This document shows, one piece after another, positions 1 through 12,400 of a stretch of 64,000 nucleotides of DNA (position 1 is the first letter of the stretch; each line of letters opens with the position of its first letter). Location of the stretch: positions 1,580,996 through 1,644,995 of the forward strand of contig VWZS01008197.1 of assembly GCA_013397075.1 (NCBI GenBank). Direction: 5' to 3'. The notes under the pieces are model-generated. The model worked only from the letters and a program-made list of their open reading frames with translations. It was not told the DNA's origin and did not search any database. A program made the position numbers and the translations under genes. The stretch comes from Rhabdornis inornatus (Eukaryota; Chordata; Aves; Passeriformes; Rhabdornithidae).

Positions 1-3000
1 CTAACTTACACAAAAGATGATAATTTAGAAGGAATATCAAATAGCAAATAGTTATTTCCAGCATTTTTATTTCTCACCCTGTTGCATATCACAGCTTTTT
101 CTCCTCTGCCCTCTTCCTTCTCAGCCACAATATCTGTATGTACATTTACTGTCTCTACTAATCTTAACAAAAAAGAAAGAAAAAATGAAACATATTCCCA
201 TTTCTCACAGGGTAATTATTAGTGTAATTTCCACTTTTGATTTCAAAGAAATGGTTTCTTGAATATGTTTTCTGAACTACCACTTTTCAAAACAAACACC
301 CTGTAATACACAGCATAACCTATGCAAAATAACTGGACTAGAGGAAGAAACATGTCAGACGTGGTCATGAAATGAAGAGATTTCCTCCTTCATTTCTTAA
401 AATGCTGTCCAAGGCCAACCTGTCCTATTTCACATGGAACAAGCAGTGATCCACTAAGAACAAATCTCCTGATGATGTAACAGCATAGTAGTAAAGAAGA
501 AAGGCAATGTGAGAAAAAAAGGAGTCTTTTCTTATATATATTAAAATATATATATATAAAAAAATACCACCACAATATTTTCAGGATTAAAATCAGGGGG
601 GAAAAATTGAAGACTAATTTCAGGCCTCAGTTGGGAACCACAGGATTTCTTTGCATACCGGAAGAGTTGTCTGAGAAAACTAGGAATAAAGAAGTATTTG
701 GAAATATCCCTTTAAAAAGTTATGACTCTACTTAATGAGGAGTGGTGATCCTTGCCTGCAGATGTTTGACTATATAGTGTTAATTTAACAAGCCATCCTC
801 TGGTCTCTGTAACACAAGTGATACTCTGTGATCTGGTAAATGATCCCCAGTATTTATGCCACAGTTGATTTAACAGGAAATGTGCTACTTCCTGGGATAT
901 CCTGCATGCACACACTTCAATAGCACAGCACAATGCAATCTCAGAGATTACTCTGCAGCCATTGATTATGTGGAAAATAACTGAGGTTCATACTTGACAC
1001 CTACTGCCTTTGCACTGTTTTGGGGAAGGAAAAAAGAAGCCTGTGAGCCAAGAGGAAAAGAGGAAACATTTTCTTTACTATTCAGGCTGGCACGCCACAT
1101 GTGATATCTGATGTGGAAATATTAATTACTTTAGTCTTTTCTTGAAAATCTGCTCTAACAGCAAATATTAAACAGAGACATTTGTTTAGTAGCTTTAGTC
1201 AAGATGGTTTTATCGTATGCTCTTCAGGTTCCTCTACTCCCTGTTGCAGAGTTGTGGTTCTGAAAGCTTCTCCAGCACTACAGGACATCACTCAACACAT
1301 CATCTGCTCCATTTAGTGACTAAATACAAGCCCTTCTCTTGGAAACCCTGATGTTTTTAAAGGCATTTCCTTCTATGACTTTTTTTCCTAAATTCTCCAT
1401 CCCCTGAGTTCCTCCAGTGTCTTATTCAGATGATTTTCCATATTCTTCCTCTGATATACAGTGGGAAGTCTGTTAGATCTTTTTCCTTGCTTCCCTTCCT
1501 CTTCTGCTTGTCCCTATTCTTTTCTCCAGGATTTAAAGAAAAATAAATGTAACACTCCTCCCCCCCCAAAAAAAACTAACCAAAAGCACAAACAAACAAC
1601 AACAACAACAAACAATGATGGGTAACTTTAGGGTTTCTTTCCCCTCTAAAATAAACTGTCTAAATGATAGCTAGGTCTGACATCTCCATAGCCTAAACCT
1701 GACAAAGAACTGAATTCCTACTTGCTCCATTTCCTTGTCGTTTTTTGGTGATCAAATTAAATTTTGTTATATTCTCTCACTCCTATCACCTGGTTCTCTC
1801 TTCTGAACTTAGATCCAAGCTGATGGGGATGTGAAATTACTTGCAGTCATTATTAAGTATCTACATCATTGATAGTGATCTGAAGTCCCCTTAAAGGCTG
1901 TAGAAAGAGAAACAAGCATGCTCATGCAGCATTTCAGAAAGCTACTTTGGGTGTCTTCCTTAGGACAAATTAAATACAATACAAAGTATCTAACTCATAA
2001 TCTTTTGTCCTGTTGAATCTCACTGTGATTTGGCCTGTTCTTTATGCATATGGTTTGAATAGCTATTTAAATTTTTGCTGTTACACATCCTAACTATGCA
2101 ATTATTTTCCAATCTGGCCTTGATACTGGAGAACTGATCTTTTGTGAAGATGCAGACAAGGTAATCTTCCAGCCTCATTTCTTTAAACTGACAGAGTTAC
2201 AGTTAAAAGTTCTTAACTTTTTAAAGCCCAAATTCTTTGCTGAATCAATCCAGCTACATCTAGCATCTATGCTGCCTATGGGGTCACATCAGCTTTCAGA
2301 GGTTTTTTATTCTTTAGTATTTCTCTGGTATTAAATATGCAAGGAAAAAGCCCTTCTTATAAACTCCTTAGGTCTAATACCGGTGTCATGCATATGGAAC
2401 AATCCTCAGTGGCTGAACTTCTTTTCTTGATTATGTGGTTTATTCAGCCCCTACCTATGCTCATTACAAATACTTTTTTAAAACAATTATCTTTAATATA
2501 GATGCATATAAAGCTTCTCTGGTTGTGTCTACAGTCAATAACTATTAATAATTGTTTTGATTATAAAACCCTGATGATCTTTAAAAAGTGTAATATCTAC
2601 TGGATATCACTTTACCATAATGATTTAAAAATAATCCAGTGTTCAATCCTCTAACATACTGAGAATTATGAGAAATCAAACAGAAGTTCATAATTTCCTT
2701 GTTGTAATAATCTTGAAATGTATTGAAAACTTCAAATTTATCTGAAACATTTTGGGTTATTATCTCCTCTTGCTCCACTGGAATTGATGTGTTTACTGTT
2801 TGGCATGAGCTTAGTTCTCAAGTGCTCACATCCACAGTGGAGACAACAAAACTTAAATGGATAGGAAAAAACCTCCAGATTTAGGAGAATAAATAATAGT
2901 GATAAAGGGGGCTTTAGGAGAACACACTGAAACCCTCCCTACAAGTTATGTACATCCACTTAAAATCAGTATGAAACAGCTGTATATATTTACCATGAAA

Positions 3001-3835
3001 AACATCTAGGGAAAGAAAAAGATGTAGGAAAAAGTTACAATCTTTAGTCCTGAAACTTCCCATACAAGTGAGTGCTTTGCTCCTCTACTTTGCAGCTAAA
3101 CTTATACAGAAAAAGAGGAAGATGTGCCCTGCAGATGTGTCAGTGCTCTCAGTATGAGCAAAAATGTAGAATCCTATGGCATGACAACAGTTATCAACTT
3201 GCATGGGTTGTGTCCATTCAGGCACCACCTGAAGGTAGATACACAACTGAAAAATAAACTACCCTTTAATCCAAGCGATTTTAGGAAAGAGTCAGAGAAT
3301 TTTCAGTACAAAGAAGCTTCTGGAATGGTTTTGCTTTTGGAGAACAGAATTCTAAAGGTAAGAGAAAAGAAAAATGATCTAAGAATACTTCTGTAAAATC
3401 CATGAATTCCATATTAGACCCATATGAATTAGCCCACAATTAGGAGGGAAAAAAAAGGCAGCTTTACTTATAAGGTTGCATTCCAATGAATATAATTTTT
3501 TAAATCTCTTACTGATTACTAAAGAAATCTGTCGGACTAATTTTAAAAAATACCCCAGGGCTTTTCCATATAAATCAAGGTATATACACATAGTACTACT
3601 GATTACTATTACATAGTGGAGAAAAAATACTGGATTATTAAATCTTTAAATGTGAAAATCTTGGTCTTTCCTTCACGTGGTGCCCATTCAAACAGAGGCA
3701 CAAAATCTCCAATTATACAAGACTAGTCATCTTCTAGGTGTTAATTTTTGTTCAGCCTCTGACTTTTGTGCCTATTTGGAAAGCACCTATTAAAATATGG
3801 GCTAGAGTTAAGAAGTGGAGCCTCTGGGGAGCTAC
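1..3835 (-). other. ROBO1: ROBO1 intron sequence (downstream of the exon), no gene seen
   Basis: AT-rich non-coding DNA. It holds a TA-rich tract near 530-560, a C9A8 run at 1559-1575 followed by a (CAA)n-like stretch at about 1589-1614, and nothing recognisable as coding or transposon-derived. Intron assignment follows from its position 3' of the ROBO1 donor; the window ends before the Ig1 exon. Confidence 0.6.
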
Positions 3836-3839
3836 TAGA

Positions 3840-4395
3840 CCAGGGTTTGGCTTTGTCAGTGCTCTCAAATGACCCCATTAGTCCTGGAGAGGAAGGTTAA
3901 ACAGTGCAACACCCTGCAGAGGCTCTGCCTGGGATGCAGGGTGGATGCAGCTGGATTCCCAGCTGCTTCTGTGCACCTTGGAACAACAGGACAAGGATCC
4001 TCGGGGGTGGACTGGTGCAGAAGGCTCTGTGCTGTGTTTGGGACATTGTCCCAAGCCCCCAGGCTCAGAGTGGAGGTTTTGTTTTAAACACTGCCTGATC
4101 TGCCTTAAATACTGGAGCAGGACTGCCTGCAGCCCTTGCACCCCCTGCCTGCCATCACCCACCCAGTGCACTTCTCATGGGAGAGCCTGCCTCAAGCCTC
4201 CAGCCCCTCTACAGTGGAAAAAATGATGGGGTCTCCATCTAAATCCTCACCCCTGGTGCTCTTGTGCCTAAGGTGGCTGTTGGGGTGCTGGGTGCAAGGA
4301 TGTCAGGTGCAGGGATCTGCCTGTAGAGCACCAGCCCCAGAGCAGGGGTGGGTGAGCAGGCTGGTGGGGAACCCACTGCTCATCTCCAGGTAAAA
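3840..4395. other. GC-rich, CpG-poor block of unknown origin in the ROBO1 intron
   Basis: About 550 bases with much higher GC than their flanks (many CCTGC, CAGGG and CCAGC words) but almost no CpG. Overlapping short frames on both strands have no protein-family signature. The sharp composition change suggests an old inserted repeat whose CpGs have decayed, or a decayed conserved block. I could not match it to CR1 or to an LTR. Confidence 0.3.
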
Positions 4396-5679
4396 CTAAG
4401 CCAGTTTGTTATTAAAAGAGTCTGACTCGCTGTTCCAAGTAAATTAGTGGCCGTTTAAATACAAGAACCAGAGATCATGACTCCTATCCCTGTTTCTGAA
4501 AGCAAAAGTCTAACTTACAGTAAGGAAAAAAAAACATTCTTTAAGCTATATTTTGTCAATATGATGATCCCATATGCATCAGAAATGTACATGTGACAAA
4601 CTTGGAGCGTGCAAGGAGAAGAATTTAGAACAAAATTAACAGGAATATTCAGAATGCAGAAAAGTCTAAATAATCCACATGCAGCAGGATTCATGTGATG
4701 CTTTCCTAAAAAGGCATCTATCTTGACTGAGGGGAAATTTGTATTGCTTTACCTTTTTTTTTTTTTTTTACCTTTTTAGAAAAAAAAAATCTATTTTAAA
4801 TTGAAATAAAATTATGTGTCAAGGTTTTAAACCACATGCAGAGATGATTGTGAGGGGCAGGTGATGAAAGCTGCAATCACTGTAAGTGGCATATAACGGG
4901 ACATGAAGTTTTATGAATAGACAAGAAATTGCTCTCTCTCTCTCTTATCCTCTACCTATCCTCTTGTACCCTGTAAGCCTGTCTTAGTTAGGAATATCTG
5001 AGTCACACTGGATCACCAGTAATCCATGAAAACCCATGACTGCAGCTGAGACTGGGCTGTGGTCAGTGACTCCTGGAGCTGGGTAACATTTCAGGCTGCA
5101 GAGGAGTTACAGGATTAGGTTCCTCAGAGATCATTGCTGTATGGTGCTGCTTATTCTGTGGCTTTTCTTATTTGGCCTAGAGACACATTTCTGTAGTTTA
5201 TGCAAAGCAGAAGTCAATGAAACACACTCTTCTCCAATCAGTTTAGTCTCATTTGGGTTTTCTTCCCTGCTGCAAAGTATTTTACTTTTGTTTATAACAG
5301 AAACAAAGCAAAAAAATCCCCCAAATAAACATATGGAAAAACCCCCTTGGTCTTTGGAAAAATTTCTTTGAGATTATATATTGCCTCACGCACTAATATA
5401 TACAGTTCAAAGGAAAATAATGGGTGCATTGTCTCAACAAGGCAAATTTAAACATTTAAATCATTGACATGTACTAACACACACACACAAGGACAGTCAT
5501 TTTGGTTAGTTAAAAGACACAATAATATTTCCCAACAGTACTAACAACACTGAACTTCTAAAGGTGATGGTGAAAGAGAGCCATCTAGCAGAGATGATTA
5601 AAGGAACATGTACAGGTGGCAATGGCGGATGGGGTGGAAGGTGTCAGAAGGAGGCAGTCAGGAATATTTTGGAAAGGTG
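4396..5679 (-). other. ROBO1: ROBO1 intron sequence with small simple repeats
   Basis: Non-coding and AT-rich. It contains a T16 run (4754-4769) followed by an A-rich run that could pair with it, a (CT)n stretch at 4932-4945, and (AC)6 at 5478-5489. Nothing else is recognised up to the exon's donor. Confidence 0.55.
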
Positions 5680-5690
5680 CACTCTACCTG
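5680..5690 (-). other. ROBO1: Splice donor of the ROBO1 exon
   Basis: Minus-strand ACACAG|GTAGAG; the GT is at 5687-5686. It cuts codon 91 after its first base (G), leaving a phase 1 intron, the phase needed for the Gly codon that precedes SRLRQ in ROBO1. After the donor the open frame runs only 14 more codons to a stop, as expected for intron read-through. Confidence 0.85.
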
Positions 5691-5958
5691 TGTAGCCCAG
5701 CGAATTGTCGCCGTTATCAGAGGTGGGCTGGGGTGTCCCGCTGTCGTTCCCCCTCTCTAGGTCTTCGGAGTCTGTCGGAAACAACACCAGAGCTGCTGAT
5801 GGGGTCACAGGACTAACAGGAGTTGGCATTTTGATCACAACACGTCCAGACACAATTAAATCCACACATGACAGCAAGAGCCACAGTGCCAGCGCACGGC
5901 ACACCTCGTCCTTCCCCCGCCTGCGTGGCAGAGCCCGGAGAGACACGGCCAGGAGCAT
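5688..5958 (-). CDS. ROBO1: ROBO1 long isoform, first coding exon (signal peptide and N-terminal linker)
   Basis: ROBO1 is a single-pass neuronal receptor for Slit ligands that mediates repulsive axon guidance; this exon supplies only its extreme N-terminus. Read on the minus strand from ATG 5958 it encodes 90 residues plus one base. Residues 1-20 are basic (RRRGK); about 21-38 are hydrophobic (ALALWLLLS, VDLIVSG), suggesting a signal peptide. Residues 44-57 form a Pro/Ser/Thr spacer. Residues 61-90 carry TDSEDLERGND, GTPQPTSDN and DNSLGYT, closely matching the human/mouse long isoform as I recall it, just before the first Ig domain. The exon ends ACACAG|GTAGAG, phase 1, as needed to join the SRLRQED exon. 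ATG 5958 has A at -3 and is the first ATG after the best acceptor. Alternative starts are 6114 (in frame, upstream) and 5829 (no signal peptide). Identity is near certain from the conserved tail; the exact start is inferred. Confidence 0.9.
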
Positions 5959-6064
5959 CGTCCAGGGTCCCCAAAAATCTGCCCACTGTCCCCTTCTGTC
6001 CACTGCCAGTGTGGCTCTGTAGCCGCCAGGCACAGTGGCCACCCTGCTAGCCAGCCAGCGCAGG
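5959..6064 (-). other. ROBO1: Probable 5'UTR part of the ROBO1 exon
   Basis: These 106 bases lie between a strong splice-acceptor-like site and the proposed ATG. They contain no ATG in any minus-strand frame, which favours 5958 as initiator. The reading frame of the CDS stays open through here up to a stop at 6130-6132, so an in-frame N-terminal extension (ATG at 6114, or coding sequence spliced in from upstream) cannot be excluded from sequence alone. Confidence 0.5.
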
Positions 6065-6100
6065 CTGCAGGGAGCATATGGGGACGGGAAGGCAGGGGAG
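6065..6100 (-). other. ROBO1: Candidate splice acceptor and polypyrimidine tract of the ROBO1 exon
   Basis: On the minus strand a pyrimidine-rich run from 6100 down (CTCCCCTGCCTTCCCG, then CCCC) leads into CTCCCTGCAG, with the AG at 6066-6065. This fits a 3' splice site opening the exon at 6064. From memory, the mammalian long isoform also has its start codon in the second exon behind a non-coding first exon, which agrees. A transcription start inside the CpG-rich patch is the competing reading. Confidence 0.5.
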
Positions 6101-6420
6101 CTGAATGCTAGCATTGCTAATTTTCCACCTTATTGTTAATCAAAGCTATTGACTGTGATCACTCCCCATCATCGCTTCATCTCCTGGCAATTACAGACCC
6201 AGGGGACTTCACCTCTTTGTGGGGAGGAGGCGGGGGGATGGCTGGGGCTTGGAAAGCACAGAGGGGCTGCTCTACCTCTGCTGGGAGATGGGGAAAGGGA
6301 AAGGGGTAGAGCCCTCCATGAAAAGGCAACAGTTTAGCATCGCAGCGAAGAAGACGCGCTCTCCGCTAAAACATCCTTGCAAGGAATCGCTCCATTTCAA
6401 TGTCACATTGGAATAAGAAA

Positions 6421-9400
6421 AAAAAAAAAAATAGAAAGGAAGGCAGCTGGTCAGCTAAACACATAAATGAGCACATGTTTTAAGACCCCAAGATGAATTG
6501 CTGATCAAAACACCACAAAGCACCATGAATATAACTCATAGCAATGAATTAAATAGTTCAAAACAAAAAATAAAATAAAATCCCATTTACTCTGAAAACA
6601 AAACAGCACAACCCAAAGGAATTTGTCAACAATATCACTGTGCATTTTTACTCTCAATGTGAAACTGTTTGTTAAACCCTATTTTTGTTTACTTCTGATA
6701 GTGCACTGTCCAACAGACAATACCTAAAAACAAACGTTAGTATTTTGTTCAGAAGAAAACTTCAAGAAGCAAATGTCTTTGCAAAAAGAACACTGCCACA
6801 ACAATAGGCTTCTTTTTTTTTCTTTTTCCTCTGTTGACAGGTGTCAGATAATTTATTAATTATTGCAAAGACATGTTTTGCTCTCTCAGACATATTCTGG
6901 ACTTCCATAATGACTGAAAATAACTGTTCATTTTCAACAAAATCCACACTGCTAAAAATTACTCTGAACATTCACAAAATACCTAAAGCAACTGTATATT
7001 AAACAAAACTAGGAAAAAAAACCTAAGTGGATTTTTTTTTCCCCTGGATGCTTAATTTTACTAACTCAGTCACTCTCACTTTTAAAATGCAATGCCAAAC
7101 ATTAATTTCTCCATTTGTTTTCTAAACAGTCTTAGAGACAATATCTTTAAAAATCAAAATATTTTTAATGAGTCACAAAGGAAAAATATTAAGAAAACCA
7201 AAATCCTCAAGACCAACCCATTCAAGGGAACTTATTGGAAAAAAATATTTCTTTAGAAAAGTCAATTAAAGGATTGATAGCATGCCTTTCAGAATACTGT
7301 TGTGCAAATTAAGAAAATAAAAGACCAAACAACAAAAAGCAGCCAAACACCAAGATGATGTTTCATCTTGACAGATGAAAGAAGTGAAATATGTTCGTTT
7401 ATTGGCCCATTCATCTTTGCTGGCTCACTAATGGCCAATGTCACGTACGTCTTTAAAATCTGCTCTGAAAATGGCTGTAGATTGACTGGATCAACACTCT
7501 GTTTCTCCAGACTGCTCACTCATTTGCATTCTGGGGTTGATTGGGTCAAAGTTTTAAATTACTGCAGTTAAGGACAGAAGGATGGGACTTTTTTATTAAT
7601 TTAAGTGGCAGAGGCTGTGCCTACCTTTTTTAGTGCAAAGGTTTATAATGGACTACAGGGAGCTCAGACGAAATTTGACCAATGAACCTGCTGATTATCA
7701 TTCTGAGAGATTGATTACGTTCTAGATTTTACCACACACTTCTCAAAATGACTGAGGAGGAAGAAGATGCACTGAAAGCTACTGGAAGTGTTCTCTGTGT
7801 CACTGTAATGTTTGGTGTCATGTGCAAAGTATAATTGTCTTGCATAATGAATTGTCTTTTTTTTTTTTTACCCAAGATTGCCCCTTGGATATGGTATTAC
7901 AAGCAGTGGGCCATCCTCCTCACAGCACCTCACAACCAACCAATGCTAATGCCCCCAGCAAAGCTCACTTAAGAGTTTTAACAGGATCAGTCCCCAGTTC
8001 AGAAATGCTGTGAATTCAATCCAAGCCAGCAGACTAGGAGAGCAGCAGCTTTAAAAACCAGGCTACAACTACTTGCAGCTATTTAGGCTTGCAAATCTTG
8101 GCTCCAATCACTCAGTAAAAGTAAATGAGGGAGGGAATTAATATCTTTTTGACACTACTGATACATGATATCTGTTAGTGACAATGCACTTGTGTGACAA
8201 TAAAAACAACCCTTTAAATCTAAAACTATACAGACGTTGTTCACTCTCATTCTTTGAGAAATGCTACTTTTCCACCTGATATTGAAAATTATATTCAGCT
8301 TATGTTAAATTATAGTCTCTGGCTGGAAATGACTCACTAATGATGAATTCTACCCATTTCATTGAACAATAAGTGCTACATTTTGGGCTGTTGCCCTCTG
8401 TGCTGGGCTGAATTTAATTTCAGCTCTGTCAGAAATTCCAGCTTTGCTTGGGAGTTTCTGTAAAAACTTAACAGAGGCAAGTAGTGTTGACTTAAATAAC
8501 ACATTTCACTGTAGGACTGCTGTGAAGGCACTCTGTTGAATGGCTAGTAAAAGTCTAAATGTTAAGACATGATGTATTTCTTATGACTACCATGCTGTAG
8601 GATCAGGCAATTTTCAACTTGGCTCCCTTAAACATAACAAACAATTTTACATCATTACACTTTTTGAACTTGTTACAATGCCAGAAAATGTGAAGCAAAT
8701 GAACTATAAACCCAAGAACAATTCACCTGATATATGAAGAAATTACAGTTCACTCTGAGTCAAAGCAGAGGCTGAACTTGGTGCCTCATCCCTCAAAGAA
8801 ATGTCATAATCAGTCCTTAAGAGGTTTCACAGAAGTGACAGAGAGAGATGTCCCTTAAAAACCCCTCTCCAATATGGTTGGACATCTTGGTTGAATTTCT
8901 GTATCAGACAAGAAATATTTAAACCGAGGTTTCTATTTTTTCTTAGCTGCTCAAAGAAGAAGGGCCAGTTTTCACTGAAATAAATCTTAAGCTTTAAAAA
9001 GATGCCTAGGCAGTAATTGGTTGATTCATTATATATTAAAAAAAAAGAAAAAAAAACAACCCCAACCAAACAAGCCCAAAATACCAATACAGTGCACCCC
9101 TCACCCCCAAAAAGAAACTCAACAGAAAAAATACTTCTATCTGTAAGTATGAAAAACTTCAGGAAGAAGTCAAAAGGAGTTTCCCCTCCTTTTTTTCCCT
9201 TTTTAATATAGTCCCAAATGAGTTTATTCAGGAAGAGGAAGTTGAAAAGTGAAGCCTTGAGTAACAAAAATAAGGATCAAGGCACCCTTTAGCAATTGCA
9301 ACTACACTTTTCTTTCACAGGAGTACTTGAAACACTCTTCATTTGAGAGGGGGAACACCCTCATAACAATGAAAAAATCTCTTTCTCTCTTTCCACGGAA

Positions 9401-12400
9401 ATTTCCAGAGCAACCATTTGTTAAGTTGGGTAAGACATTAAAAAAAACCAAAACAAAACCTATCAAAAAGGCAACAAATATCTACTTGGACTTGAGAGGA
9501 GAGTGTTAAGTTTATGAGCACTGAGTGCTCCAGCTTTTTGGTGGAATGTTTTCAGGATTAGTCAGCCCAAGCACATATGACCCCTTCAAAGCATAAAGAA
9601 GATTTTGTAGACAGGTTCAGAACTATTTTAGGTGCCAATGGCAGCTGAAGAGCACAAAAGATTTACATGAATGTGAGGAGACTTTTCCAATGAAAGTTCT
9701 ATTGAAATCTCTAAGTTATTCTGTTTTACTGGATGGCCACACCATTCATGCTTTTATTTACATATCTTTAACTCTTCAATTTTTTTTTAAATCCAAATAG
9801 TAAATATTTACTACTGTTATTCATTCTTCTGGCTCCTAAAACACCTCAAACCAGACAGACACACTTATTTTCACAGCTGTTTATATTCAAGTGCATTTTA
9901 CAATTCTAACTTCAAAAATTATATTAAACATGTTTTTAACCATGGCTCTCCTCTTCCTAGAAAAGTCACCAGTGACTTTTTTCCCTACTGGTAAGAGAAA
10001 GTGATTCCATCAGTTATTGCTTCTTTTGAACCAGGAGATATATCTGAATGACACATTTTATTGATGATGCATCCTTAAAAATCCCCAGATGATTCAGTAT
10101 TGACGCCCTGGCCCAGCCTCCTGGTGGACATAAAGAAAAATTGAAAAGACCTAAAGAGACACAACTTCTTCTGTAAGAATTTTATGTATCTGACTTTCTA
10201 CACTGGTCTTTGTTTATTTAAAATTAAAGTCACCTACTGCAAAAGTCTGACTACAAAAAATAGTAACTGTTGTCATATTTAATTCCAAAATTTATAACTT
10301 CATTATTTCTTATTACGTTTCTCTAAATTTCATTATCATCAGCAGATTGGGGGTACAAAACTGGAAGGAAACAGCAAGAACAGCATTTTGCAAATGAGCA
10401 TTAATAAAAGATTAGGGTGAAGCAAATGAATATAAACTACTATCAATATTAGAATTGTGTTCTACAAATTGGATCAATTCCCATTGATTCCTTTCTAGTG
10501 ATCTAGACGAATTCAGGAAGCGACATCAGAAAAAAAAAAGCCCAACTGGGACTGCATCAAACCACAGCCTAAGATGAGGAACTAAATTACTAAATTAATA
10601 GCCAAGTTTTTTTCCAGTATTTTGATTTATTCCAGGTTTCCTTTGGAGTTACAGTAGAAATACGCTAGAATGTGTCTTAAAGAATATTTAATTTATTCTT
10701 ATTTCTTCACTTGGTTGTACACAATGACAAAATAGTTTTTGCTCTCAGACTATAAGTAAGGACAGTACCTAAAGAAGAACTATTGATAAAAGTCAAATCA
10801 TTAAATCTGCGAGATACAGATTTTGTACAGGGAAAGTACTACCTGACATTATATGTTTATTTAGAAAACTACAGACCAGCTTTCAAGGATGTAGACCTAT
10901 TCTTCAGATTTGGAACAAAAAGGAAAAACTTCAGGCTATGTGCAGAACTGGGAATAATTAGGCCACCTTTAGACTGTCACAGCTTGGTGAACACTCACAG
11001 GTCTACATCAGAAACCTGCTAATCTGATGGATACCCTTACCAATATTTCATAATAGCTCAAAGGAAGTATTCTTTTTCATAAGACTTAATACAGCATCTT
11101 TCTAGAGACTTGCACATTCATGTTTAAATTGGATAATTCAGGGAGTTGTGACCACTTTCATCAGCTAAGAGTCTCCACAAGTAATAAGTAGTTCTTCATT
11201 AAAAATTTAAACTGCTCAGCTGCATTACTTCAGAAGTTGAGAAAGATTCAAGCTAAGGGGAAATGCTAGAATTTGCTCTCCAGTAATGTCCTTAATGTGA
11301 GGATCTGGCTCAAGTAAATTTTAAGTAAATCCACAAGGATTTTTTTTTTTTTTTTAATGAATAGCTTGTACAAGTGTGTTCTAGCAATTCAATAAGTAGT
11401 CTAAAAATAAAATGTACACTTACAGGTACAGAAATTTTATTCATTACCTTCAAAATACGTTCTTTTGATAAGAAAAGAACACTGTAGTGTAAAAGAAACC
11501 CCTTAGAAGTTGATATTTACTAAAACAAAGAAGAATAAAGCATTTATTTAATGGTTTGAGTATATTGTTTTTTTGCTTGTCTTCAAATAACAGTACATGA
11601 CTGAAATCCTGGAAAAAACTCAGTAAGGATGATATTTAAAAACCTTTCCTTCCTTTTATTTTCACAACTCATTCAATAACAGCCTTTAACTAAGAAAAAA
11701 TGAAAGTTAATGAGTGAGGATTTTACTATGCATAAGCATGAAACAACCTTGTTGTATCTTTGCAATCAATTTATTTATTTATGCAGTAGGTAATAAACAA
11801 AGGTGTTGAGCAACTCCAACACAGATCCAGCAAAATACATTTTACTGAGTAGCAGAACCATCAGCTGAAGTCTTCTGTGGGATCAGTCACTGTATGAATC
11901 CAATTACACAGAAACATTTCTGACCCAACACTTAGATTCTTAAAACTTGGCATTTGGCAGAGAGCACAACAAACTTGCACTGTTTGTTTTGGTGCTGCTG
12001 AACCTGCCTGTTGCCCTCTCTCTACCTGCCCTTGCTCCTTGACTTTTTCTGGCTTTTCCTTGCACTCCTTGGGCTGTCCCTTGTAGTGCTCTCTCCTGTT
12101 TGGCATCTGCTCCCATTTCTTCTCCAGCCAGACAAACCTGAAGGCAGCAGCCACTCAGGCTAATTAAATGGTGCTGGAAGTGAGCTAACAGGTGGTGGCC
12201 CCAGCTGCTTTAGTTGCAGGGCTAGATAAGTGACCCATCAGTAGCCTGTGCAAGGCACTATGATTAATTAGGACTAGAAGCCATTTTATAGGGAGGGAGA
12301 ACCAGATTTATAACAGAATTTTCTACTCCAAGGTAACAAGCAACGCTTCTTCAGAAAATGCAGAAATAAATGACTTTTTTGAAGTGCTCACCAGTCATCT

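Larger units (their letters stand above)
5690..6420. promoter_or_regulatory. CpG-rich patch over and upstream of the ROBO1 exon
   Basis: I count 19 CpG dinucleotides in 5701-6090, and more around 6341-6390 (GCGAAGAAGACGCGC), whereas surrounding DNA has about one or fewer per 100 bases. On the minus strand there is a CCAAT word at 6411-6407 and no obvious TATA box. The patch could be a small alternative promoter for the long isoform, or simply a GC-rich conserved exon with its flank. It is too small and weak to be called a classical CpG island by eye. Confidence 0.35.

Noticed and set aside
5705..6022. 105-residue plus-strand frame over the ROBO1 exon
   Set aside because: It is antisense to the conserved ROBO1 coding sequence, which explains the open frame; no motif.
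5856..6077. Cys/Trp-rich 73-residue minus-strand frame
   Set aside because: Out of frame with ROBO1 in the same exon; its composition is a shadow of the GC-rich exon.
8827..9267. 146-residue minus-strand frame
   Set aside because: Phe/Leu/Lys low complexity from T-rich and A-rich runs; no domain or splice structure.
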